Assembly (NCBI GenBank): GCA_963786765.1
Contig: CAWBAJ010000037.1
Location: 183,119-247,118, forward strand
Direction of reading: 5' to 3'
DNA: 64,000 nucleotides
Origin: DATKNA01 sp963786765
GTDB lineage: Bacteria; Actinomycetota; Actinomycetes; Actinomycetales; Kineosporiaceae
Positions 35,044-43,705 of this stretch are shown piece after piece. How positions within the stretch are numbered: the first letter of the stretch is position 1; the number at the start of each line of letters is the position of its first letter. Under the pieces are notes generated by a model. It saw only the letters and a list, made by a program, of their open reading frames with translations, was not told where the DNA came from and did no database searches. The translations under genes and the position numbers were made by a program.

Positions 35044-35925
35044 ATGACGACCGGGCGCCCGGTGGGCGCCGTGCTGGCCAATCCGGGATCCGACCGGGTG
35101 CGGGCGGTCCGGCGGCTCACCGGGCGCTCGGCGCGTCTGCGCGAGCGGCGGTTCGTCGCCGAGGGCCCGCAGGCGGTCACGGAGGCGGTCGACGCCACCG
35201 CGGCCGCCGTCGCGGCCGGCGGCTCGCCTGTCGTGCTCGAGCTCTACGCCACCGCGGACGCCGCCCGCCGGTTCGGGCAGGTCCTCGAGGCGGCCCGGCT
35301 CGCCGGGATCCCGCCCCGGACCGTCACCGATCAGGTGCTGGCCGCGATGAGCGACACGGTCACACCCCAAGGGCTGCTCGCGGTGTGCGCTCTCGTGGAC
35401 GTCCCGCTCGCGGCCGTCGTCGCAGCCCGGCCCTCGCTGGTCGCCGTCCTGGCCCACGTGCGTGACCCCGGCAACGCGGGAACCGTCGTGAGGGCCGCGG
35501 ACGCCGCCGGCGCCGGGGGCGTCGTCCTCACCGATGCGAGCGTCGACGTGCACAACCCCAAGTGCGTCCGGGCGAGTGCCGGCAGCATCTTCCACCTGCC
35601 GGTCGCGACCGGCCTCCCGCTGGCGCCCGCCGTCCAGGCCCTGCGCGGAGCAGGGCTGACCGTTCTCGCCGCGGACGTCGCAGGAACTGCGGACCTCGAC
35701 GACCTGCAGGACGCCGCGGGCCGCGGCGAAGGGCCGCTCGCCGGTCCGGTCGCGTGGGTGTTCGGCAACGAGGCATGGGGGCTGCCGGACGACGCCCTCG
35801 CCGCCGCCGACGCCGTCGTCCGAGTGCCCGTGTACGGGCGCGCCGAGAGCCTCAACCTGGCCACCGCCGCCACCGTCTGCCTCTACGCCTCCGCCCGGGC
35901 CCACCGTCGCCCCCCAATGCGGTGA
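35044..35925 (+). CDS. SpoU-family RNA 2'-O-methyltransferase (TrmH/RlmB-like)
   Basis: A 293-aa SPOUT methyltransferase that probably modifies a ribose in 23S rRNA or tRNA. The N-terminal substrate-binding domain carries RRLTGRSARLRERRFVAEGP. The SPOUT core has LAHVRDPGNAGTVVRAADAAGAGGVV (motif 1), WVFGNEAWGLPDD (motif 2) and PVYGRAESLNLATAATVCLY (motif 3). It lies between rplT and pheS, as in many actinobacteria. Its stop codon is inside the left arm of the large hairpin at 35921-35990. Confidence 0.9.
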   Translation: MTTGRPVGAVLANPGSDRVRAVRRLTGRSARLRERRFVAEGPQAVTEAVDATAAAVAAGGSPVVLELYATADAARRFGQVLEAARLAGIPPRTVTDQVLAAMSDTVTPQGLLAVCALVDVPLAAVVAARPSLVAVLAHVRDPGNAGTVVRAADAAGAGGVVLTDASVDVHNPKCVRASAGSIFHLPVATGLPLAPAVQALRGAGLTVLAADVAGTADLDDLQDAAGRGEGPLAGPVAWVFGNEAWGLPDDALAAADAVVRVPVYGRAESLNLATAATVCLYASARAHRRPPMR

Positions 35926-35990
35926 TCAGGCAATCCAGGGTGATCTTGTCGTCGATCGGTGACAAGATCAGCCTGGATTGCCTGATCACC
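35921..35990. terminator. Large 30-bp inverted repeat (locus R4) after the methyltransferase gene
   Basis: The left arm, 35921-35950 (begins GGTGATCAGGCAATCCAGG), and right arm, 35961-35990, are complementary over 30 bp with a single mismatch, around a 10-nt loop. The methyltransferase TGA (35923-35925) lies within the left arm. The GATCAGGCAATCCAGGG core is related to the GATCAAGGAATTC repeats. It should form a very stable RNA hairpin and separates the rplT unit from pheST. Confidence 0.85.
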
Positions 35991-36100
35991 GCGGGGGCGG
36001 GGAGGGAAACCCGCAGGCTTGCGCGGGGGCGGGTCTGACAGACTCGACGGGTCGTCCGCGTATCCCGCGCATCCCGCACCCAGCAGGTGGACCCACGCCC

Positions 36101-37195
36101 ATGTCCGGACCGAACACGTCCTACGACCCCGTCGAGGTGGCGATGCTCAGCCAGGAGGCCGTCGACGCCGCGGTCTCCCAGGCGCTTGCTGCGATCGCCG
36201 CCGCAGGCGACCTGGACGAGCTCAAGGCGGTCCGCCTCGAGCACGCCGGCGACGCCAGTCCGCTGGCCCTCGCCAACCGCGAGATCGGTGCCCTGCCCCC
36301 GGCGGCCCGTAAGGAGGCCGGCCAGCGCGTGGGCAAGGCACGAGGCGCCGTGGGCAAGGCGCTCGAGGAACGCCGGGAGCAGCTCGAGGCGGAGCGCGAC
36401 GGGCGCGTCATCGTCGAGGAGGCGGTCGACGTCACGCTCCCCGTCGACCGGCGCCCCACGGGCGCGCGGCACCCGCTCGAGGCCCTCACCGAGCGCATCG
36501 GCGACGTGTTCCTCGCGATGGGCTGGGAGATCGCGGAGGGGCCCGAGGTCGAGGCCGAGTGGTTCAACTTCGACGCCCTGAACTTCGACCCGGACCACCC
36601 GGCCCGCCAGATGCAGGACACGTTCTTCGTCGACCCGCCCGGCAGCGGCATCGTGCTGCGCACCCACACCAGCCCCGTGCAGGCCCGCGCCCTGCTCGAG
36701 CGCGGTGTTCCCACCTATGTCATCTGCCCGGGGAAGGTCTTCCGTACCGACGAGCTGGACGCCACCCACACGCCGGTGTTCCACCAGGTCGAAGGGCTGG
36801 CCGTCGACAAGGGCCTGACGATGGCCCACCTCAAGGGCACCCTCGACCACCTGGCCCGGGCCATGTTCGGCCCCGGCGTCCGCACCCGCCTGCGCCCCTC
36901 GTTCTTCCCCTTCACGGAGCCCAGCGCGGAGCCCGACGTCCTGTGCTTCGTCTGCGGGGGAAAGGACCGCTCCTGCCGCACCTGCAAGGGCACGGGCTGG
37001 ATCGAGTGGGGCGGCTGCGGGATGGTCCACCCGAACGTGCTGCGCGCTTGCGGGGTGGACCCCGAGGTCTACTCCGGCTTCGCCTTCGGGATGGGGATCG
37101 AGCGCACGCTGATGTTCCGGCACGGCGTCGAGGACATGCACGACATGGTCGAGGGCGACGTCCGGTTCAGCTCCCACTACGGCATGGAGGTCTGA
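36101..37195 (+). CDS. pheS: Phenylalanine--tRNA ligase alpha subunit
   Basis: PheS carries the class II catalytic core of the heterotetrameric enzyme. The N-terminal coiled coil spans residues 1-90. Motif 2 (VFRTDELDATHTPVFHQVEG) and motif 3 (YSGFAFGMGIERTLM) are clear, with RPSFFPFTEPSAE before a cysteine-rich insert CFVCGG...CRTCKGTGW, normal for actinobacterial PheS. The length of 364 aa is ordinary. The ATG at 36101 lies 110 nt after hairpin R4. pheT follows with a 4-nt gap. Confidence 0.97.
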   Translation: MSGPNTSYDPVEVAMLSQEAVDAAVSQALAAIAAAGDLDELKAVRLEHAGDASPLALANREIGALPPAARKEAGQRVGKARGAVGKALEERREQLEAERDGRVIVEEAVDVTLPVDRRPTGARHPLEALTERIGDVFLAMGWEIAEGPEVEAEWFNFDALNFDPDHPARQMQDTFFVDPPGSGIVLRTHTSPVQARALLERGVPTYVICPGKVFRTDELDATHTPVFHQVEGLAVDKGLTMAHLKGTLDHLARAMFGPGVRTRLRPSFFPFTEPSAEPDVLCFVCGGKDRSCRTCKGTGWIEWGGCGMVHPNVLRACGVDPEVYSGFAFGMGIERTLMFRHGVEDMHDMVEGDVRFSSHYGMEV

Positions 37196-37199
37196 GAGC

Positions 37200-39749
37200 A
37201 TGCGCGTCCCGCTGCGCTGGCTGGGCGAGTACGCCGAGCTTCCGGACGGCGCGACCGGCGAGCAGGTCGCGGCCGCCCTGGTGTCCGTCGGCCTCGAGGA
37301 GGAGGCGCTGCACGGCGGCGACGTACGCGGGCCCGTCGTGGTCGGCCGTGTGCTGGAGTTCGCGGACGAGCCGCAGAAGAACGGCAAGACCATCCGCTGG
37401 TGCCAGGTGGACGTGGGCCGGCACAACCCGGACGGCGAGAAGGCCCGCGGCATCGTCTGCGGCGCGCACAACTTCGTCGAGGGGGACCTGGTGGTCGTCA
37501 GCCTGCCGGGTGCCGTGCTCGCCGGCGGGTTCGAGATCTCCGCCCGGAGGACGTACGGCCACGTCAGCGACGGCATGATCTGCTCCGCGAAGGAGCTCGG
37601 GCTCGGCGACGAGCACGACGGGATCATCCGGCTCGCGGAGTGGGGCGCCGACGCCCCCGTGGGTAACGACGCCATCCCGTTGCTCGGCCTCGACGAGGAG
37701 ACGGTCGAGGTCAACGTGACGCCCGACCGCGGCTATGCGCTGAGCGTCCGCGGGGTCGCCCGGGAGTACGCCCTCGCTGCCGGTGTCCGGTTCAGCGACC
37801 CGGTCGACCTGCCGGTGCCCGCCCCGAGCGCCGAGGGCTTCCCGGTCCGCGTCGACGACGCCGCGCCGGTGCGCGGCGCGCTCGGCTGCGACCGGTACGT
37901 CGCGCGCGTCGTCCGCGGCGTCCGCGCGTCGGCGCCCTCGCCGGCGTGGATGCGCCGCAGGCTGGAGCAGGCGGGGATGCGCCCCATCAGCCTGGCCGTG
38001 GACGTGACGAACTACGTGATGCTCGAGGTCGGCCAGCCGCTGCACGCCTTCGACCTCGCCCTCCTGCAGGGTCCGATCGTGGTCCGGCGGACCCGGCCGG
38101 GGGAGCGGCTGCAGACCCTGGACGCCGTCGAGCGCACCCTCGACCCCGAGGACCTGCTGATCACTGATTCGCCCGGCGGATCGGACGGCGACCGGGTGCT
38201 GGCGATCGCCGGCGTGATGGGCGGCGCGAGCACCGAGGTCGGCTCCGCGACCACCGACATCCTCGTCGAGGCCGCCCACTTCGACCCGGTCACCGTGGCG
38301 CGCAGCGCCCGCCGGCACAAGCTGTCGACGGAGGCGAGCCGCCGGTTCGAGCGCGGCGTGGACGACGACCTCGCCGCGGCCGCCGCCGAGCTCGCCGTCC
38401 GGCTGCTGGTGGAGCACGGGGGCGCGGAGCCCCGTCCCGAGGTCGGCCCGGTCACCGACGTGGACCACCGTGTGCCGCGCCCGCCGGTCCGGATGCCGGT
38501 GGACCTGCCCGACCGGCTCGTCGGGCTGACCTACGGCGAGCAGGCGGTGCGCCGCCACCTGGAGGCTGTGGGCTGCAGGATCGAGACGGACGACTCGACG
38601 GAGCCGACGACGCTCGTCGTGCACCCGCCCTCCTGGCGCCCGGACCTCCGCCTCGGCGTCGACCTCGTGGAGGAGGTCGCCCGGCTGGCCGGTTACGACG
38701 CCATCCCGTCGGCGCTGCCGGTCGCTCCCGCCGGCCGCGGTCTCACCACCTCGCAGCGGGGCCGCCGGTCCGTGGCCCGGGCGCTCGCAGAGCATGGGTT
38801 CGTCGAGGTGCTGACCTACCCGTTCGTCGGGCCCGAGGTGGCCGAGGTCTACGGCCTGCCGGCGGACGATCCGCGGCGGCCGTCGCTGCGGCTGGCGAAC
38901 CCGCTCTCGGAGGAGCAGCCGTTCCTGCGCACCTGGCTCCTGCCGACCCTGGTCGAGGCGGCCCGCCGAAACATCGGCCGGGGGCGCAGCGACCTCGCGC
39001 TGTTCGAGATCGGGCTGGTGACGCGTCCCGAGCACGCGCACCGCGTCGCGCCGCGGCTGCCGGTCACCCAGCGGCCGACGCCGGAGGAGCTCGCGGCCGT
39101 CGACGCCGCGCTGCCGCGCCAACCCCGGCGGGTCGCCGTCCTGTTGACCGGCCAGCTCGAGCCGGCCGGCTGGTACGGGCCCGGCAGGCCGGCCGACTGG
39201 GCGGACGCCGTTGACGCGGCGCTCCTCGTCGGGCGCACCCTCGGCCTGAGCCTCACCGCCACGCAGGACGAGCACGCACCCTGGCATCCGGGCCGGTGCG
39301 CGCGGATCGGGTACGCAGGCGTCCTCGTCGGCCACGCGGGCGAGCTGCACCCGAAGGTCGTCGAGCGACTCGGGCTCCCGGCGCGGTCCTGTGCCGCGGA
39401 ACTCGAGCTCGACGCCCTGCTCGCCGCGGCCGGGGGGATCCGGCGTGCGGAGCCGGTGTCGACGTTCCCACTCGCGAAGGAGGACGTGGCGCTCGTCGTG
39501 GACGACTCCGTCCCCGCGGCGGCGGTCGAGGCCGCACTGCGGGAGGGCGCCGGTGAACTGCTCGAGTCCGTGCGGCTCTTCGACGTCTACACGGGGCCCC
39601 AGGTCGGCGAGGGGCGCAAGTCGCTGGCCTTCGCGCTGCGACTGCGCGCGCCGGACCGGACGCTCACTGCGGCGGAGTCGAGTGCGGTCCGTGAGGCCGC
39701 CGTGCGCGCTGCCGTGACGCTGGTGGGAGCAGCCCAGCGCGGAGCGTAA
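37200..39749 (+). CDS. pheT: Phenylalanine--tRNA ligase beta subunit
   Basis: PheT supplies tRNA binding and the B3/B4 editing domain. In order: an OB-fold EMAP-like domain (residues 40-150, RGIVCGAHNFVEGDLVVV), the B3/B4 domain (YALSVRGVAREYALAAG near residue 180 onward), the B5 domain (DDSTEPTTLVVHPPSWRPDL), the class II-like core (SLRLANPLSEEQPFLRTWLLP) and the C-terminal anticodon-binding FDX-ACB domain (FPLAKEDVALVVDDSVP). At 849 aa with an intact frame over 2.5 kb, it shows that frameshifts are not evenly spread in this window. Confidence 0.97.
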   Translation: MRVPLRWLGEYAELPDGATGEQVAAALVSVGLEEEALHGGDVRGPVVVGRVLEFADEPQKNGKTIRWCQVDVGRHNPDGEKARGIVCGAHNFVEGDLVVVSLPGAVLAGGFEISARRTYGHVSDGMICSAKELGLGDEHDGIIRLAEWGADAPVGNDAIPLLGLDEETVEVNVTPDRGYALSVRGVAREYALAAGVRFSDPVDLPVPAPSAEGFPVRVDDAAPVRGALGCDRYVARVVRGVRASAPSPAWMRRRLEQAGMRPISLAVDVTNYVMLEVGQPLHAFDLALLQGPIVVRRTRPGERLQTLDAVERTLDPEDLLITDSPGGSDGDRVLAIAGVMGGASTEVGSATTDILVEAAHFDPVTVARSARRHKLSTEASRRFERGVDDDLAAAAAELAVRLLVEHGGAEPRPEVGPVTDVDHRVPRPPVRMPVDLPDRLVGLTYGEQAVRRHLEAVGCRIETDDSTEPTTLVVHPPSWRPDLRLGVDLVEEVARLAGYDAIPSALPVAPAGRGLTTSQRGRRSVARALAEHGFVEVLTYPFVGPEVAEVYGLPADDPRRPSLRLANPLSEEQPFLRTWLLPTLVEAARRNIGRGRSDLALFEIGLVTRPEHAHRVAPRLPVTQRPTPEELAAVDAALPRQPRRVAVLLTGQLEPAGWYGPGRPADWADAVDAALLVGRTLGLSLTATQDEHAPWHPGRCARIGYAGVLVGHAGELHPKVVERLGLPARSCAAELELDALLAAAGGIRRAEPVSTFPLAKEDVALVVDDSVPAAAVEAALREGAGELLESVRLFDVYTGPQVGEGRKSLAFALRLRAPDRTLTAAESSAVREAAVRAAVTLVGAAQRGA

Positions 39750-39811
39750 TCAACGGCCGGTGAGGCGGGCGTGTCGCTCCCGATTGTTTCCCTCGGTGAC
39801 GGGCGTGTGGT

Positions 39812-39824
39812 CAGAATGCCGGGG
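39812..39824 (+). promoter_or_regulatory. Leaderless-type promoter -10 of the capA-like gene
   Basis: CAGAAT (39812-39817) ends 6 nt before the GTG at 39824, with no ribosome-binding site. Confidence 0.4.
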
Positions 39825-40953
39825 TGCGGGTACCCCGGTTCACGCTGCGTCTCACGCCGTCCGGTATCCGGCCGGCGGTGGTCGGCGCGCTCTGTGCACT
39901 GGCGCTGGGCCTGAGCGCATGCGCCACGCAGCCCGCCCCCGAGGCCGATGCGGCGGCGCGTTCGGCGAGCACCCCCAGCACGGCGGCGAAGTCCCGGACG
40001 GCGACCGCCGCGCCGTCGTCCTCGCCGGCACCCGCCGGGAAGCGCTCCGGCGGTGGTTCCGCGACCCTCGCGTTCGCGGGCGACGTGCACTTCGAGGGGT
40101 CCTCCGCGGCCGCCCTGTCCGGCCGCCTCGGCAGCGCCTTCAGTGTCCTGCGGTCCGCTGACTTCGCGATGCTGAACCTCGAGACGGCGATCACCGAGCG
40201 CGGCACCCCCCAGCCCAAGGAGTTCACGTTCCGCGCCCCCGCACGGGCCGTGACCGTGCTCCGGCAGGCGGGCGTCGACGCCGTTTCGGTGGCCAACAAC
40301 CATGGGATGGACTACGGCCGGGTGGGCCTGGCGGACACCCTGGCGGCAGCGCGCTCCGCCGGGATGCCGCTGCTCGGGGCGGGGCAGGATGACACCGCGG
40401 CGTGGACGCCCTTGCGCCGCGAGGTGAACGGCGTCCGTATCTCGGTGCTGTCCGCGACGGACGTCCTCGATGACTTCGCGGTCACGAGCTGGGTCGCGGG
40501 CCCGGGCACGTCCGGACTGGCCTCGGCGAAGGACACGCGCCCGGCTCCTGGCCGACGTCCGGGCGCAGCGGGCGACGGCGGACGTCGTCGTCGTCTTCCT
40601 GCACTGGGGGCAGGAGCGGATCGTCTGCCCGACTGCTCGACAGCAGCAGCTGGCCCGCATGCTCGCCGACGCGGGCGCCGACATCGTCGTCGGCAGCCAC
40701 GCCCACGTCGTGCAGCCCCGCGGCAGCGCCGGAAAGACCCTCGTCGGGTACGGCCTCGGCAACTTCCAGTTCTATGCCAGCGGTGGTCCGGGCTCGAACA
40801 GCGGCGTGCTCACCGTGACGGTGAACCGGGGCGGCGTGACCGGCAGCGAGTGGCACCCGGCGACCATCGTCGAGCGGAGCGCCGATGCTGCTGACGGGGC
40901 AGGCGGCCGCCGCGCGTGCTGCGGCGGAGAAGGCCCGCTTCGCCTCCTGCTGA
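39824..40953 (+). CDS. CapA-family lipoprotein (two frameshifts)
   Basis: A CapA/PgsA-like protein of the metallophosphatase-like PGA_cap family, anchored as a lipoprotein. The signal peptide ends in the lipobox LSAC (cysteine near residue 30). A Ser/Ala/Thr/Pro-rich spacer then leads to the catalytic-domain motifs LAFAGDVHFEG, FAMLNLETAITERG, AVSVANNHGMDYG, FLHWGQE and GSHAHVVQP. Net +1 shifts near 40533 and 40877 break the frame; the corrected protein is about 375 aa, ending in LLTGQAAAARAAAEKARFASC. The family is linked to poly-gamma-glutamate capsule in firmicutes, but in actinobacteria the substrate is unknown. Confidence 0.83.
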
Positions 40954-41115
40954 CTCAGCGAACCCGCCCGCCGGCCGCGCCGACGGCGGCCCGCCATGTC
41001 CCACATGTCCGGCAGGCGGGACGGCTCTGTACACGTGACTGCGAGGCCACCTAGGGTGAACGTGCTCGGGGCGGTCAGTGGCACGAGACGCCATGGACCC
41101 AGGGGAGGAGCGGGC

Positions 41116-41361
41116 TTGCTGACAGGGATCCTGATCATGAGCTGCGTGCTCATGGCGGTTCTGTTCACGGTCCTCGCGTCGTGGATGCAGGACCACGCCC
41201 TGCACCGCTCGGCCCGGGCCAACCTCACGGCGGCCGGTTGCTGCGCGCTGAGCGCCGCGGTGGTGCCGTTCGGGGGGCAGGCCCTCCCGACGACCATGCT
41301 CGTGCTGGCCGCTCTGCTGGGGGGCGCCGGCTTCCATGCCGCCAGGCTCGGCCGCGGCTGA
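41116..41361 (+). CDS. 81-aa membrane protein of unknown function
   Basis: Two to three hydrophobic segments (LLTGILIMSCVLMAVLFTVL, LTAAGCCALSAAVV and TTMLVLAALLGGAGF) with a short loop rich in His and Arg between the first and second. The TTG at 41116 is chosen because GGGGAGGAG lies 7 nt upstream; a longer in-frame reading from 40996 has no ribosome-binding site. No family recognised. It lies between capA and argC on the same strand. Confidence 0.6.
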   Translation: MLTGILIMSCVLMAVLFTVLASWMQDHALHRSARANLTAAGCCALSAAVVPFGGQALPTTMLVLAALLGGAGFHAARLGRG

Positions 41362-41371
41362 CGCGATCCGC

Positions 41372-41408
41372 TGGCATGACTATGCGGATCCCCGTATAGT
41401 CATGCGAC
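41372..41408 (+). promoter_or_regulatory. argC promoter covered by a palindromic operator (probable ARG box)
   Basis: A nearly perfect palindrome spans 41374-41405, with outer arms GCATGACTATGCGG and the complement of CCGTATAGTCATGC, one mismatch. It overlaps TGGCAT (41372-41377) and TATAGT (41395-41400), which are 17 nt apart, so bound repressor would cover the core promoter. TATAGT ends 8 nt before the argC GTG, so the mRNA is probably leaderless. ArgR is encoded in the same cluster and is the natural ligand. Confidence 0.8.
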
Positions 41409-42459
41409 GTGAGGACGATCGCGGTCGCGGGGGCCAGCGGCTACGCCGGCGGTGAGGTCCTGCGGCTCGTGCTCGGGCACCCAGAGCTGCGAGTCGGGGC
41501 CCTGACCGCAGCCGCCAGCGCCGGCTCGGCCCTCGGCGAGCATCCACCCGCACCTCATGACGCTCGCCGAGCGCGAGCTCGAGCCGACGTCCGCCGAGGT
41601 CCTCGCCGGGCACGACGTCGTCGTGCTCGCACTGCCGCACGGGGCCAGCGCACCGATCGCCGCGGCCCTCCCGCCAGACGTCGTCGTCGTCGACTGCGCC
41701 GCCGACCACCGCCTGTCCGACCCCGCCGCCTGGGCCGAGTTCTACCCCGGGGAGCACGCGGGCAGCTGGCCCTACGGGTTGCCGGAGCTGCCACTCGCCG
41801 ACGGTACGAAGGCGCGCACCGCGCTGGCCGGCGCACGCCGGGTCGCCGTCCCCGGGTGCTACCCCACCGCCGTCAGCCTCGCCCTCGCCCCTGGCTTCGC
41901 CGCCGGCCTGCTCGACCCCGCCGACGTGGTCGTCGTCGCGGCGTCGGGCACCTCGGGGGCGGGCCGCGCCGTCAAGCCCCATCTTCTCGGCAGCGAGGTG
42001 ATGGGCTCGATGACGCCCTACGGCGTGGGGGGCGTGCACCGGCACACGCCGGAGATCGAGCAGAACCTGGCGCGCGCCGGCGGGGTGTCGGTGAGGGTCT
42101 CCTTCACCCCCACTCTCGCGCCGATGCCCCGGGGCATCCTGGCCACCTGCACGGCACGACTCGCCGACGGGGTGGCCGCCGATCCGGAGGTCCTGCGCAA
42201 GGTCTGGCTGGACGCGTACGGCGACGAGCCGTTCGTGCACGTGCTGCCCGAGGGCCGCTGGCCGCGGACGGCGGACACTCTCGGCGCCAACACGGTGCAC
42301 CTGCAGCTGGCGTTCGACCGGCGTGCGGGCCGCGTCGTCGTGACGGCCGCCGTCGACAACCTCACCAAGGGCACGGCCGGGGCCGCGCTTCAGTGCGTCA
42401 ACCTCGCCCTGGACCTGCCCGAGCCGCTCGGGCTGCCCGTCGCGGGGGTGGCACCGTGA
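41409..42459 (+). CDS. argC: N-acetyl-gamma-glutamyl-phosphate reductase (frameshifted)
   Basis: ArgC reduces N-acetylglutamyl phosphate with NADPH, the third step of arginine synthesis. TIAVAGASGYAGGEVLRL forms the N-terminal Rossmann motif. The catalytic cysteine is in VAVPGCYPTAVSLAL near residue 150, and GVGGVHRHTPEIEQNL and DNLTKGTAGAALQC follow. A net +1 shift near 41543 lies in the conserved GEHHPHL segment, where the His codon reads CATC. Corrected length is 349 aa. The stop overlaps the mini-ORF that leads to argJ. Confidence 0.94.
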
Positions 42460-42533
42460 GCGAGCGCAGCGAGCGAACCATCAGCACAGCGTGTTGCGAA
42501 CCGCCGACCGAGCGAAGCGAGGGAGTGCGGTGA
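42456..42533 (+). CDS. 25-codon mini-ORF repeat bridging argC and argJ
   Basis: GTG at 42456 overlaps the argC stop by 4 nt (GTGA), and its own TGA (42531-42533) overlaps the argJ GTG at 42530 in the same way. The peptide contains SERSER near its start and TERSEGVR at its end, reflecting DNA made of repeated GCGAGCGCAGCGAGCGA and GAGCGAAGCGAGGGAG blocks. From memory, related repeats are common between genes in other actinobacteria. Whether the peptide matters or only keeps ribosomes moving from argC to argJ cannot be told here. Confidence 0.6.
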   Translation: MSERSERTISTACCEPPTERSEGVR

Positions 42534-43698
42534 GTGTCACGGCCCCCCAGGGGTTCCGTGCCGCCGGGGTCACGGCCGGCCTCAAGCCGAGCGGCCGTCC
42601 GGACGTCGCGCTCGTCGTCAACGACGGGCCGCTGCACGCCGCCGCCGCCGTCTTCACCACCAACCGGGTCCAGGCCGCACCCGTCGTCTGGTCGCGGCAG
42701 GTGGTGTCCGACGGCCGCGTCGACGCGGTCGTGCTGAACTCGGGCGGCGCGAACGCCTGCACCGGTCCCGAGGGCTTCCTCGACACCCACCGCACCGCCG
42801 AGCAGGTCGCCGAGCTGCTCGGCGTCTCCGCCGCCGACGTCGCCATCTGCTCGACCGGGCTCATCGGTGAGCGACTGCCGATGGATCTGCTGCTCCCTGG
42901 GGTGGCGGCCGCGGCCGCCGCGCTGAGCGCGGGCGGCGGCGACGACGCTGCCGAGGCCATCAGGACGACCGACACCGTGGCCAAGACGTCCGTCGCACGC
43001 CGCACGACTGCCGACGGCGTGGGATGGACGGTCGGCGGCATGGCGAAGGGCGCCGGGATGCTGGCGCCGGGACTCGCCACGATGCTCGTCGTCCTCACCA
43101 CTGACGCCGAGGCCGATGCCGCGACCCTCGCTCGCGTGCTGCCCGCGGCGACGCGGCGCACCGTCGAGCGGGTCGACAGCGACGGCTGCATGTCCACGAA
43201 CGACACGGTGCTGCTGCTCGCCAGCGGCGCCGCCGGCATCCGCCCCTCGCAGGAGCAGCTGCTCGACGCCCTCGACGGAAGTCCTGGGGCACCTCGCGCG
43301 CGCGCTCGTGGCCGACGCCGAGGGCGCCGACCACGAGATCGCGGTCGAGGTCGTGCACGCGGCGGACGAGGACGACGCCGTCGAGGTCGGCCGGGCGGTC
43401 GCGCGCAGCAACCTCGTCAAGGCCGCCATCTTCGGCCGGGACCCCAACTGGGGCCGGATCCTCGCCGCGGTGGGCACCACCCGTGCCGCCTTCGACCCCC
43501 TCCTGCTCGACGTGGCCGTCAACGGCGTCCAGGTCTGCCGCGCGGGCGGCGGCGGGGGACGACCGGAACGCGGTGGACCTCACCGCCCGGGAGGTGCACG
43601 TCCTGATCGACCTGCACGCCGGGGACGCCGCCGCCACCGTGTGGACCAACGACCTCACGCACGCCTATGTCCACGAGAACAGCGCCTACTCGACATGA
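42530..43698 (+). CDS. argJ: Bifunctional ornithine acetyltransferase / N-acetylglutamate synthase (two frameshifts)
   Basis: ArgJ recycles the acetyl group between acetylornithine and glutamate. It is made as a proenzyme that self-cleaves at the conserved threonine in KGAGMLAPGLATMLVVLTTD near residue 185. The N-terminal GFRAAGVTAGLKPSGRPDVA and C-terminal RDPNWGRILAAVG and NDLTHAYVHENSAYST agree with the family. Net +1 shifts occur near 43271 and 43545; corrected length is 388 aa. The GTG at 42530 overlaps the mini-ORF stop. The C-terminus runs into an 11-bp tandem duplication shared with the argB start. Confidence 0.93.
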
Positions 43699-43705
43699 CC
43701 TCGAC

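Noticed and set aside
35991..36100. T-box or other riboswitch before pheS
   Set aside because: The 110-nt leader is GC-rich, and I see neither a T-box motif nor a specifier loop; the large hairpin just upstream is better explained as a repeat or terminator.
36951..37020. Cysteine-rich segment in PheS as a novel zinc finger insertion
   Set aside because: Such a CxxC...CxxC insert is ordinary in actinobacterial PheS as I recall it.
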